Part shown: piece by piece, positions 1 to 9,444 of the stretch
Position numbering within the stretch: the first letter of the stretch is position 1
Layout: each line of letters begins with the position of its first letter
NCBI GenBank assembly: GCA_025450855.1
Contig: JANWLL010000144.1
Span: forward strand, 1-32,257
DNA from: Vulcanimicrobiia bacterium
Lineage (GTDB): Bacteria > Vulcanimicrobiota > Vulcanimicrobiia > Eremiobacterales > Eremiobacteraceae
Direction of reading: 5' to 3'
DNA length: 32,257 nucleotides
The notes under the pieces: model-generated
What the model saw: the letters and a program-made list of their open reading frames with translations, nothing else
What the model was told of the DNA's origin: nothing
Database searches by the model: none
Made by a program: the position numbers and the translations under genes

Positions 1-359
1 CGGCCGAGCACTTTCGCTTCCGGTTGCAAGATGACCGCGATGTCGAGTGTCTGGTCTTGGAACACGTTTTCTCCCGCGAGAACCGCCGAGCTGAATCCCG
101 GCGCCGTCACCGTCACGGTGTATGTGTCCGGCGAGATGTTGACGATCGAGAAGAACCCCTTCGCGTCGGTGACGGTCTTGTAGCTCCCCGTCGCCGCCGC
201 CGCCGATACGTGCGCTCCGGCGACCGGGGCGCCTTTGTCATCCTTGATCGTGCCGGTGAGGCTTCCGGTCGAGCCGGCGTTCGCCGGCGTCGCGCTCAGC
301 AGCGTTCCGAAGACCGCTGCCGCTGCGAAAAGCGCGAAACAGCGAGTGGTTGATCGCAT
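1..359 (-). CDS. Carboxypeptidase-regulatory-like domain protein, probable TonB-dependent receptor (partial, 5' part)
   Basis: An open frame runs on the minus strand from an ATG at 359 off the left edge without a stop, so only about 119 N-terminal residues are present. The start is supported by TGGAGGATGTC just upstream. Residues 1-29 form a signal peptide (basic start, hydrophobic alanine/leucine/phenylalanine core, cleavage near TPANA-GS). Then comes a transthyretin-like beta fold typical of CarboxypepD_reg (PF13620): GSLTGTIKDDKGAPVAGA, a TDAKGFFSI turn and a YTVTVTAPGF strand. In diderm bacteria this plug-preceding domain is usual at the N-terminus of TonB-dependent outer-membrane receptors, but the barrel lies outside the window, so a secreted non-receptor protein remains possible. 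It is divergent from the epimerase gene. Confidence 0.75.
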   Translation of the reverse strand, partial: MRSTTRCFALFAAAAVFGTLLSATPANAGSTGSLTGTIKDDKGAPVAGAHVSAAAATGSYKTVTDAKGFFSIVNISPDTYTVTVTAPGFSSAVLAGENVFQDQTLDIAVILQPEAKVLG

Positions 360-521
360 GACATCCTCCAAGCGACGACGCGAAGCGCCGCGACATGCCT
401 GGGTTCGACAAGTCGCGTGAGTCCCTACCGTGCTCGCGCAAACCTGGGCATTGTACTGCGAAGCGCGGCAGAACAAGGACGCGCGAGGATGCAAGCGGCC
501 GCGAGCGTGGAAGCGAACATC

Positions 522-1556
522 ATGGCACGAGCGTTTCCAAGCGGCGCGCCGGTTCTGCGTTGCTCGCCGCTCTTGTTGCACCTCCGCCACACGTTCACGA
601 TCTCGCGATCGTCGGAGGACGTCGCGCAGTCCGTGCTCCTCGAACTCGACGATGGCGAGCTCACCGGGCTCGGCGAGTGCGCGCCGTCCGGACGTTACGA
701 AGAGAGTCCGGCGCTCGTCACGCGCCAGCTGCTGGCCGCCGACTTTCGCGATGTCGACCTCTTCGAATTCGACGTCGCGCTTGGGCGGCTCGGCGGCGAA
801 GAGCGCGGTGCGATGTGCGCGCTTGATGTCGCCCTTCACGACCTCGCCGGCAAGCGGCTCGGCGTACCCGTCTACCGACTGCTCGGTCTCGATCCCGGCG
901 CCGCCAAGGAGACGTCGTTCACGGTCGGCATCGCCGACATCGACACGATGGTCGCGAAGACCAAAGAAGCGGCGCACATGCCGATCCTCAAGGTCAAGGT
1001 CGGCGCCGGCAACGAGATCGAGACGCTCGAGGCGCTGCGCTCCGTCTACCGCGGGCGCATCAGGATCGACGCGAACGAGGGCTGGGAACCGGAGCAAGCT
1101 GTTCGATTGCTCGACGAGCTCGCGCGCTTCGATGTCGAATTCTGCGAGCAGCCAGTTCCCGCGGGCGCTCCCGAGCGGCTGCGCTTCGTACGCGAGCGGT
1201 CGAAGATCCCTATCATGGCGGACGAGAGCTGTCGCATTCCGGCGGATATCGCGCCGCTCGCGGGCTGCGTCGACGGCATCGTCATCAAGCTCGTCAAGTG
1301 CGGAGGCATGCGCGAGGCGGTCGCGATGACGCACATCGCGCGCGCGCTGGGAATGAAGATCATGATCGGGTGCATGATCGAGTCGTCGATCCTCGCGACG
1401 GCCGGCGCGCACCTAACTCCACTCGTCGATTACGCCGACCTCGACGGACCGTTGCTCGTCACCGACGATCCCTATGACGGCGTCGTTTTCGACGGCGCAC
1501 AGATGCGTCTGCCCGATGCTGCGGGGCTGGGGGTGGCGCTCCGCGCCTCGGCGTAG
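522..1556 (+). CDS. dgcA: Enolase-superfamily epimerase/racemase: N-acetyl-D-glutamate racemase (DgcA-type) or L-Ala-D/L-Glu epimerase
   Basis: A muconate-lactonizing-type enolase-superfamily enzyme of 344 residues, normal for the family. The chemistry is visible: KVK (K157/K159) supplies one acid/base lysine, D183 (RIDANEGW), E209 (FCEQPV) and D234 (MADES) are the Mg2+ ligands, and IKLVKCGG (K256) supplies the opposite-face lysine. GCMIESS near the C-terminus is typical of dipeptide epimerases and DgcA. The ATG at 522 was chosen because family homology begins right after it; an ATG at 489, with AAGGA ten bases upstream, would add 11 residues. The gene lies 8 nt before a DUF1611 gene. That pairing is the one described for D-glutamate catabolism, where DgcN acetylates D-Glu and DgcA racemises N-acetyl-D-Glu. 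Context favours DgcA; dipeptide epimerase is the alternative. Confidence 0.85.
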   Translation: MARAFPSGAPVLRCSPLLLHLRHTFTISRSSEDVAQSVLLELDDGELTGLGECAPSGRYEESPALVTRQLLAADFRDVDLFEFDVALGRLGGEERGAMCALDVALHDLAGKRLGVPVYRLLGLDPGAAKETSFTVGIADIDTMVAKTKEAAHMPILKVKVGAGNEIETLEALRSVYRGRIRIDANEGWEPEQAVRLLDELARFDVEFCEQPVPAGAPERLRFVRERSKIPIMADESCRIPADIAPLAGCVDGIVIKLVKCGGMREAVAMTHIARALGMKIMIGCMIESSILATAGAHLTPLVDYADLDGPLLVTDDPYDGVVFDGAQMRLPDAAGLGVALRASA

Positions 1557-1564
1557 ACCGCCGC

Positions 1565-2611
1565 ATGATGCATGAGAAGCGGCGCTATGCGATCCTCACG
1601 GAGGGTTATCTCACCGATAGGCATGCGAAGACCGCGCACGGCGTCATGCAGTACGGGCGCGACGACATCGTCGCCGTCATCGATTCGACGTACGCAGGCA
1701 AGAACGCGATCGACGTCGTTCCGCACCTCGGCCGCTCGTCTCCGATCGTGGCAAACGCGCGCGAGGCGCTCGCGCTGGGGCCGACGTCGCTGCTCCTCGG
1801 CGTCGCGACCGCGGGCGGCGTCGTGCCGCCTGCGTTTCGCGTCCAGATCCTCGACGCGATCGACGCGGGCGTCGAGATCGTCAGCGGCTTGCACGAGTTC
1901 CTCAACGACGACGAGGAATTCGTCGCGCGCGCCAAGGCGAGCGGCGCTAAGCTCTGGGATGTCCGCGAAGTTCCAGACGGCATCCCGCTCTTCTCGGGCG
2001 AAGCGTATCGCGTGCCGCAGACCGTCGTGCTCGCCGTCGGCAGCGACTGCGCGATCGGCAAGATGACCGTCATGCTCGAACTCGAGCGCGCCGGCCGAGC
2101 CGCGGGCGCCCGCCCCGAGTTCGTCGCGACCGGCCAGACCGGCATTCTCATCGCCGGCAAAGGAATCGCGGTCGATCGCGTCATCTCCGATTTCGTCGCG
2201 GGCGCGGCCGAGCGACTCGTCCTTTCCGTGGGTCAAACCACCGATGTCACGCTCGTCGAGGGCCAAGGGAGCATCCTTCATCCGGCCTACGCACCGGTCA
2301 CGCTCGGCCTGCTCTACGGCTGCGCTCCGGATTGCTTCGTGTTGTGTCACGATGCGGCGCGCAACCGCATCGAGGAGTTCGACGTGCCGATCCCCGATCT
2401 GAAGACGCTAGCAGCGATGCACGAATCGTGGGTCGCGCCGATCAAGCCTGCACGCTGCGTCGCCGTCGCGCTCAACACGCACAAGCTCGATGAAGGCGCG
2501 GCGCGCGCCGCCATCGACAATGCCGAGCGCGACACGGGTCTTCCGGCCGACGACGTCGTCCGTTTCGGCGCCGATCGATTGTGGCGCGCGATCGCGAAGG
2601 CGGCGGCGTGA
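1565..2611 (+). CDS. dgcN: DUF1611 P-loop protein, probable D-glutamate N-acetyltransferase (DgcN-type)
   Basis: A 348-residue protein with an N-terminal Rossmann-like half (about 1-150) and a P-loop half. The Walker-A-like loop GSDCAIGKMT is at 159-168, followed by the QTG motif near 191 and VEGQGS at 231-236, all characteristic of DUF1611. In marine Proteobacteria and haloarchaea a member of this family (DgcN) was reported to transfer an acetyl group to D-glutamate, handing N-acetyl-D-Glu to DgcA, whose homologue lies immediately upstream. The substrate here is inferred from that pairing. The start is one of two tandem ATGs (1565 or 1568), with no strong Shine-Dalgarno. Its TGA overlaps the GTG of the next gene, so translational coupling with the binding protein is likely. 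Confidence 0.8.
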   Translation: MMHEKRRYAILTEGYLTDRHAKTAHGVMQYGRDDIVAVIDSTYAGKNAIDVVPHLGRSSPIVANAREALALGPTSLLLGVATAGGVVPPAFRVQILDAIDAGVEIVSGLHEFLNDDEEFVARAKASGAKLWDVREVPDGIPLFSGEAYRVPQTVVLAVGSDCAIGKMTVMLELERAGRAAGARPEFVATGQTGILIAGKGIAVDRVISDFVAGAAERLVLSVGQTTDVTLVEGQGSILHPAYAPVTLGLLYGCAPDCFVLCHDAARNRIEEFDVPIPDLKTLAAMHESWVAPIKPARCVAVALNTHKLDEGAARAAIDNAERDTGLPADDVVRFGADRLWRAIAKAAA

Positions 2612-4236
2612 GAGCGCGAACGGGCGTCGTCATCGTCACGCTTTGTGCCGTCGTCGCGGCCGCCGGCTGTTCGAAGGTCGGCACGGCGACGAACACGTCG
2701 TCGCAAAACGTCAACCCGTGGACCGAGCGCGGCGTGCTCCGCATCATCGCGAATCAAGAGCCGAACTCGCTGCTCCGTCTTTTCTCGAATCAGGCGGCCG
2801 CCGACGACATGACCGCACTGCTCTTCGAGCCGATGTTCCGCTACGATGAGCGCGGCAATCCCGTACCCGCACTCGCCACGACGTTCCCGACGGAGCAGAA
2901 CGGACTCATCAGCAAAGACGGCTTACGCATCACGTTCAAGCTTCAGCCAAAGGCGCGTTGGTCGGACGGTCATCCCGTCACGGCTGACGACGTCATCTTC
3001 ACTTGGCACGCGATCGTCGACGGCAACAACCCGGTGGTGACGACCGCCGGCTACGACGGCATCAAGACGATGATCGCGGACGATCCGCATCAAGTGACGA
3101 TGGTCTTGAAGAAGCCGTACGGTCCCTCGGTCTTCCTTTTCTCGGAAGGCTCGTTCCCGCCGCTGCCGGCACACTTGCTCGCGCGCTTTCCACGCATCGA
3201 TCGTCTGCCGTACGACGCGAACCCGGTCGGCGACGGGCCGTATATCCTCAAGCAGTGGGTGCACGGCTCCGATCTCATCTTCTCGCCGAATCCTCTATAC
3301 TGGCGCGGAGAGCCGAAGCTCAGCGAAGTCGATATCCGCGTCATCCCCAACTCGGTGACCGACGTCAGCGAATTGAAGACGCACGAGATCGACGTGCTCG
3401 ACGGCGTCTCGAAGAATCTCATCGGCCAGTTGGGCTCGATCGACGGCATCCGCGTCGTCAAGCAGTTGACGGCGAACTACCGGCATCTCGACTTCAACCT
3501 CCACAACCCGATCCTCGCCGACGTCACCGTGCGTCGCGCGATCGCTACGTCGATCGATTTCGACAAGATCATCAGCGACGTCTATCACGGCCTCGGCCAG
3601 CGCGGCTCGACGGTCATCCCGCCGATGTCGTGGGCGGCCAGCGATCTCAAGCCGCTGCCGTACGATGCCGCTGCGGCGCGCGCATCGCTCGACGCCGACG
3701 GCTGGAAGGTCGGTCCCGGCGGCATCCGCGCGCGCGACGGCGTACGCCTTTCGCTCTCGATGTCGACCGCGACGGAGAACTTGCCGAACCAGATGGCCGA
3801 GCAGATCGTCGCCGCGGAGCTGCACGACGCCGGCATCGACGTGACGATCAAGAATTACGCGACGTCGGTGCTCTTCGCACCGGACGGCCCGCTCTACGGC
3901 GACAGGTACGACATGGCGTGGATCGTCAACACGGACGGGACCGATCCCGACTTCCTCGGCGGCATCGGCTGCGACTACTGGCCGCCGCGCGGCGCGAACA
4001 CCGATTTCTACTGCAACCACACGGTCGATGCGCTGCTCAGGGATGCGCAGGTGCACTACGACTTCGCTGTGCGCAAGCGGGACTACGACCGAGCGTCGAA
4101 GATCCTCATCGACGAGGCGCCGTACGTCGTCGTCTATTGGGATGTCAACGTCGTCGCGGAGAACTCGGACGTCAAGAACTTCAAGCCGTCGCCCTTCATC
4201 ACCGACTTCTGGAATGCATGGGAATGGGAGATCTGA
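2608..4236 (+). CDS. Peptide ABC transporter substrate-binding lipoprotein (SBP family 5)
   Basis: A 542-residue extracytoplasmic solute-binding protein of the DppA/OppA type. The N-terminus is a lipoprotein signal: basic VRARTG, hydrophobic core, lipobox AAAGC with the lipidated Cys at about residue 21. Family-5 landmarks follow in order: NSLLRLF, the LLFEPMFRYDERGNPVPALA segment, FKLQPKARWSDGHPVTADDV, VGDGPYILKQW, and a C-terminal RDYDRASKILIDEAPYVVVYWD stretch. The start is GTG at 2608, overlapping the dgcN stop as GTGA and preceded by GAAGG at suitable spacing; an upstream GTG at 2581 would spoil the signal peptide. No permease or ATPase genes accompany it, so it must share a transporter encoded elsewhere. 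Peptide or muropeptide fragments are the likely ligand (inference from neighbours). Confidence 0.9.
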   Translation: MRARTGVVIVTLCAVVAAAGCSKVGTATNTSSQNVNPWTERGVLRIIANQEPNSLLRLFSNQAAADDMTALLFEPMFRYDERGNPVPALATTFPTEQNGLISKDGLRITFKLQPKARWSDGHPVTADDVIFTWHAIVDGNNPVVTTAGYDGIKTMIADDPHQVTMVLKKPYGPSVFLFSEGSFPPLPAHLLARFPRIDRLPYDANPVGDGPYILKQWVHGSDLIFSPNPLYWRGEPKLSEVDIRVIPNSVTDVSELKTHEIDVLDGVSKNLIGQLGSIDGIRVVKQLTANYRHLDFNLHNPILADVTVRRAIATSIDFDKIISDVYHGLGQRGSTVIPPMSWAASDLKPLPYDAAAARASLDADGWKVGPGGIRARDGVRLSLSMSTATENLPNQMAEQIVAAELHDAGIDVTIKNYATSVLFAPDGPLYGDRYDMAWIVNTDGTDPDFLGGIGCDYWPPRGANTDFYCNHTVDALLRDAQVHYDFAVRKRDYDRASKILIDEAPYVVVYWDVNVVAENSDVKNFKPSPFITDFWNAWEWEI

Positions 4237-5246
4237 TAGCGTTGGTCTACGCCGCACTCTGGATCGTCGCGGCGAACTCGGACAAGCCGGCGTTCACGAC
4301 GGCCGTCCATGAGGTCGCGGGCGGCTTCTCGTCGGCGATCGCGTCCTGGAACGTGAGCACGAGCGGCGACGCGTGGATCGGCGTGCAGATGCGCGCGCGC
4401 GTCGGCGATCGATGGACGCGCTGGTACGACATGGGCCACTGGAGCTCGGCGCTCGACGACGGTCATCGACATTCGATCGATAAGCAGACGGATGCCGACG
4501 GCGAGGTCGATACAGACACGCTGAATCTGATCCATCCCGCGACTGCCGTGCAAGTGCGCGCGGATCTTCATCCTTCGTCCGCCGGCACGATGCCCCAGCT
4601 CCGCATGCTCGCCGTGACGACCGATAGCGGCGCGCAGGCTTCGCAAAGCGATGCGATGGCGGCCGACGTCGGCGCGTGGGGCACCGACATCGACGTGCCG
4701 CAACTGACACAGCGTGTCGGATCGCGAGGCGGTGCGTATGGCGGCGGCGGCGGTTCGTGGTGTTCGCCGACGAGCGTCGCGATGGTCATGGGTTACTGGG
4801 CGCACAAGCTCGACAAACCGCAATGGGTCGTCGACGTGCCGACCGCGGCGAAGGGGACGTACGATCCCGTCTACGACGGCTGCGGCAACTGGCCGTTCAA
4901 TGTCGCATACGCATCCGAGCACGGCCTCGCCGGTTACATCGAACGTCTCTCGTCGCTCGCGCAGGTCGAACGGCTTGTCAAGCGCGGCATCCCGGTGATC
5001 GCGAGCATCAAGGTCGCTCAAGGCGAGCTCGACGGTACGCCGTATGGGACCACCGACGGGCATCTGCTCGTCGTGCGCGGCTTCACCGCCGACGGTGACG
5101 TCATCGTCAACGAGCCGGACGGCGATCTCGGCGCGATCCGCCGCATCTACAAGCGGGCCCAGTTCGCGCACGTATGGCAGCACGGCTCCCACGGCGCGGT
5201 CTACATCATCGCCCCACCGCAAGACTTGCCCCACCAACCGATCTGA
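4224..5246 (+). CDS. Exported C39-like (papain-fold) peptidase
   Basis: A 340-residue protein starting with a short hydrophobic export segment (MGDLIALVYAALWIVAANS). Residues about 25-135 form a beta-rich accessory domain (GGFSSAIASWNVSTSGDAW; VRADLHPS). The C-terminal half matches the peptidase C39_2 family (PF13529): DVPQLTQRVG, nucleophile C180 in GGSWCSPTSVAM, H280 in GTTDGHLLVVRGF, and an N296/D299 candidate third residue in VIVNEPDG. It starts at ATG 4224 (4218 is also possible) inside the end of the binding-protein gene. A secreted cysteine peptidase encoded last in a peptide-binding/D-Glu cassette would release peptides for uptake; that role is inference. The palindromic element at 5263-5286 lies 17 nt past its stop and may limit read-through. 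Confidence 0.82.
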   Translation: MGDLIALVYAALWIVAANSDKPAFTTAVHEVAGGFSSAIASWNVSTSGDAWIGVQMRARVGDRWTRWYDMGHWSSALDDGHRHSIDKQTDADGEVDTDTLNLIHPATAVQVRADLHPSSAGTMPQLRMLAVTTDSGAQASQSDAMAADVGAWGTDIDVPQLTQRVGSRGGAYGGGGGSWCSPTSVAMVMGYWAHKLDKPQWVVDVPTAAKGTYDPVYDGCGNWPFNVAYASEHGLAGYIERLSSLAQVERLVKRGIPVIASIKVAQGELDGTPYGTTDGHLLVVRGFTADGDVIVNEPDGDLGAIRRIYKRAQFAHVWQHGSHGAVYIIAPPQDLPHQPI

Positions 5247-5247
5247 C

Positions 5248-5670
5248 TCAGAGACCTTGGGAGCGGTCGAGATTTATCTCGACCGCCGCGGCGCGAGCTC
5301 GCTTCGTCGAATAGATCATCCGCAGCACGACGCACGTCAGGAGTAGACCGCCAAGACCCCCCGCGAAGAAATCGACCAAGAAACTGTCGCTCGGAACGTC
5401 GGAGCTCCCCAAGTATCGGATGAAGCCGATCTCGGCCGCGATCGTCGCCGGTATCGCGCAGACGAGGACCAACCACATCGGCACGTCGCGGACCAGGGTG
5501 AAATAGCAAATCGGGAAAGCGACGATTCCGAACAGGGACCCGAAAATAGCAGCGACTAGAGCGACTGGATCGTAACCGTGCCGCGGAATAACGATGATGA
5601 GCGCGCCCGCGAGCGCGCCGCCTACGGCACCCGCGATCACCGCTTTGGCTATCGCTTTGACCGTCTTCAT
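5248..5670 (-). CDS. Small integral membrane protein of unknown function
   Basis: A 140-residue protein that I do not recognise. It has a basic N-terminus (MKTVKAIAK) and four hydrophobic segments, roughly residues 8-28, 33-60, 64-86 and 100-118, then a basic cytoplasmic-looking tail (STKRARAAAVEINLDRSQGL). The last part of that tail (AVEINLDR) is encoded by the palindromic element at 5263-5286, so the original C-terminus may have been replaced by repeat insertion. It converges with the C39 peptidase gene and ends 2 nt from it. Base composition is visibly less GC-rich than its neighbours, and no Shine-Dalgarno is evident before the ATG. The gene is real as judged by its membrane pattern; function unknown. 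Confidence 0.6.
   Translation of the reverse strand: MKTVKAIAKAVIAGAVGGALAGALIIVIPRHGYDPVALVAAIFGSLFGIVAFPICYFTLVRDVPMWLVLVCAIPATIAAEIGFIRYLGSSDVPSDSFLVDFFAGGLGGLLLTCVVLRMIYSTKRARAAAVEINLDRSQGL
5263..5286. repeat. 24-bp palindromic repeat element, copy 1
   Basis: Perfect inverted repeat: arm GCGGTCGAGAT, two-base centre TT, arm ATCTCGACCGC. It lies within the 3' end of the small membrane protein gene and 17 nt after the C39 peptidase stop. A second copy with the same arms but centre GG lies at 5844-5867. The similarity extends a few bases past each side (GCG before, TCCC after), in opposite orientation for the two copies. It could fold as an 11-bp RNA hairpin; there is no T-run, so it is not a classical terminator. 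Confidence 0.85.
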
Positions 5671-5793
5671 CTGGGCGAAAATTCGACAGCGTCTATGAGC
5701 ATGCTTCGCGATCGACGAGGGGTCGGACCGGATTGAACCCTCGATGCTACATCAGTAGCAGTCCGTTCGTCGGCTTCCTGGGAAGAGCACCTA

Positions 5794-5810
5794 GCCGAGC
5801 TTCGCTCGGC
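5794..5810. repeat. Perfect 7-bp hairpin with TTC loop
   Basis: GCCGAGC, loop TTC, GCTCGGC; the flanks TAG and CTA extend the pairing with one bulge. It lies in the gap between the DehI-like gene and the small membrane protein gene. It may be a REP-type element or a weak terminator for the long glycan operon; there is no T-run on either side. Confidence 0.55.
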
Positions 5811-5843
5811 CTACTACCTGAATAGACGCAAGGGCAGACCGCG

Positions 5844-5867
5844 GCGGTCGAGATGGATCTCGACCGC
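5844..5867. repeat. 24-bp palindromic repeat element, copy 2
   Basis: Same arms as copy 1 (GCGGTCGAGAT and ATCTCGACCGC) with centre GG instead of TT. It lies just after the stop codon of the DehI-like gene (TAG at 5883-5881) on the minus strand, so it would form a strong RNA hairpin immediately after the end of the long aspS-containing operon. Its flanks (GCG before, TCCC after) match copy 1 in inverted orientation. Confidence 0.85.
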
Positions 5868-5880
5868 TCCCTATTTGGAA

Positions 5881-6716
5881 CTACGTGGGTTCGGGGCCGA
5901 GGCCGCGGCGGGCGATCGCGATGTCGACGATGAGGCCCGGCAAAAGCGAACAGAAGACGTCGTTGACCGACTTCACCGCGTCGAACTCCCCATCGGGCAT
6001 GTTCAACGGATATGGCAGGTGCTGCGCCGCCTCTTGCGCCGCGGCGTCGAGCTTGTTGCACAGATCGCGGCGACGGACGTCGGAGAGCGTCGGCTTCACG
6101 TCAGACCAGACGACGTCGAGCCAGTCCGGATACGCGCCGAGCGCGCGATACGCCGTGCTCACGAACGAGAGACCGGCCGCGCGCTGCATCTCATCGAACG
6201 CGGTGCGCACGCGCAACGGCGCTTCGCGTTCGTCCGCCATCGGCACTTGCAGTCCGCGGAAATCCCTTACCAGCCGATCGCGGTCGTCCTGTCGCGGCGG
6301 TTGCGAGACGCCGCCACCGCCGATCGGTTCGCCGCCGAGCGCGACGCGCAGCGCTTGCGAGACGATCGCCAGTTTCGGGAGCAAGCCGTGGAAGATCTCG
6401 ACGATGTCGCGGAGCTTGCGCAGATCCGCGTCGCCGTAATTGCGCGCATGGAGCTCGGCTGCATGGTCACTGACCGGCCAGCTCCCGACGCCGTCGTCGG
6501 CGACGCCGGCGACGCGGCGCCCCTGCTCGATGAACGGCGGTGCCAGCATGCTCGGACGAAGCCGCCGCCACGCGTAGTCGAGGAACTTCGGCGTCGCGGC
6601 ATATGCTTGGAACATCGAGTCGACGAACGAGACGCGCATCGACTCTTTGAAATCGCGGTACGCCTCTTTGATGCGATCGTCGGAGACGTCGGCATCGCGG
6701 ACGATGGGGATGCTCT

Positions 6717-6720
<4 letters not shown>
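5881..6720 (-). CDS. DehI-family (halocarboxylic acid dehalogenase-like) protein
   Basis: A 279-residue, largely helical soluble protein resembling the DehI family (halocarboxylic acid dehydrogenase/dehalogenase DehI family in annotations). The N-terminal IPIVRDADVSDDRIKEAYRDFKESMRVSFVDSMFQAY is characteristic. An internal duplication is visible: AATPKFLDYAWRRLRP (41-56) against GAYPDWLDVVWSDVKP (195-210), and GLLPKLAIVSQALRVALG (112-129) against SLLPGLIVDIAIARRGLG (258-275). This fits the pseudo-dimer of DehI. Characterised members hydrolyse D- and L-2-haloacids; most genomic homologues are uncharacterised, so the substrate is open. The ATG overlaps the aspS TGA as ATGA, making it the last gene of the operon. 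Confidence 0.7.
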
Positions 6721-8482
<1,762 letters not shown>

Positions 8483-8486
<4 letters not shown>

Positions 8487-9427
8487 CGCTTCGATGCTCC
8501 TACGGGCTCGCGCAGCGCGCGCTTCACCCCGGTGACGTAGTGATATTGATATGCGATCTGCCGCGCCACGTACGGCCACGTGTTCTTCTTCGGCGCCTCG
8601 ACGGACGCACCGGCTCGCTCGATCGCTTCGCGCACCGGCTTCGCCGCAGCGAGCAGCGAGTGGAGCGCGAGCGAGACGGGCGTCATCCCAAGGTTCGCTT
8701 TGACGGCGAAATCGGGATGCTTGCGATAGAAGCGGACGGTCGAGACGCCGGCGAGCTCCATACGCCCGATCTGCTCGCCGTATCCCACCGGATGCCAATG
8801 ATAGTTGACCGCCGCGGGATCGTAGCGGATCTCGACGCCGCTCTTCTCGAGCCGGTACCCGAGTTCGAGGTCCTCGTGACCGTATCCGGTGAAGGACTCG
8901 TCGAATCCGCCGACCGCTTGTAGGTCGTCGCGCCGCACCGACGCGTTGCCGGTGAGGAAATAGAGCCACGAAAGCTTGTCCCTCGTCCGCGGATGGAGCG
9001 GCTTGCGGGTGGCCGGCTCGTCTCGTTGCTGCCGGTAATCGTCGAGCGATCGCACTTGCAGCTCGCAGCCGACCACCGCCAGCCGCTCGTCCTTCGTCAC
9101 GTGACCGAGCACGTGACGTTCGATGAGGTCGCGCGACGCGATGATGTCCGCATCGGTGAAGAGCACGACAGGCGCCCGGGCCGCCGCGATGCCCGCGTTG
9201 CGGGCAGCCGCGCGCCCTGTGTACGGGCCGGGCACGTAGCGCAGACGCTGAGCGCCTGCCGCCGCGATCGTCGAACGGACGAACGCCTCCGTTCCGTCGT
9301 CGCTTCGCGAATCGGCGATGACGATCTCGTACGCACGTGGATCAGCCGTCTGGTCGAGCAGCGACGGCAGAACGACGCGCAGCGTGTCGATCCGGTTGTA
9401 GGTCGGCACGACGACCGAAAGTTCCAT
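8483..9427 (-). CDS. Family 2 glycosyltransferase (GT-A fold) no. 1
   Basis: A 314-residue GT2 enzyme. It begins at once with the fold signature MELSVVVPTYNRIDTLR, then VIADSRSDDGT, the GRAAARNAGIAAA helix and the metal-binding FTDAD (D92/D94). The acceptor half has the galactosyltransferase-like VGGFDESFTGYGHEDLELGYRL segment with the ED catalytic-base candidate. No membrane spans, so it probably works at the cytoplasmic face on a lipid-linked glycan. The ATG at 9427 was chosen from the fold start; there is no obvious Shine-Dalgarno, and the 17-nt gap to the upstream gene is unusually AT-rich. Its TGA overlaps the TTG of aspS. Donor sugar cannot be told from sequence; context suggests LPS core or a related glycan. 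Confidence 0.88.
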
Positions 9428-9444
9428 ATATATTATCGATGTCT

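Larger units (their letters stand above)
5671..5880. other. Non-coding gap rich in small palindromes
   Basis: Between two minus-strand genes there are about 210 nt with no convincing ORF. It contains a GCTAC/GTAGC hairpin at 5746-5759, a GCCGAGC-TTC-GCTCGGC hairpin at 5794-5810 and the 24-bp palindrome at 5844-5867. It looks like a landing zone of REP-like elements rather than a promoter region. No tRNA can be folded from it. Confidence 0.6.

Noticed and set aside
3003-4217. Possible long N-terminal fusion to the C39 peptidase
   Set aside because: The in-frame extension is an Arg-rich shadow of the binding-protein gene; a signal segment begins at 4224, where the real protein starts.
5727-5760. 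tRNA-like fragment (minus strand GGGTTCAATCC followed by CGGTCC)
   Set aside because: The T-loop-like bases are not closed by a five-pair stem and no acceptor, D or anticodon arms can be drawn; it is not a tRNA.
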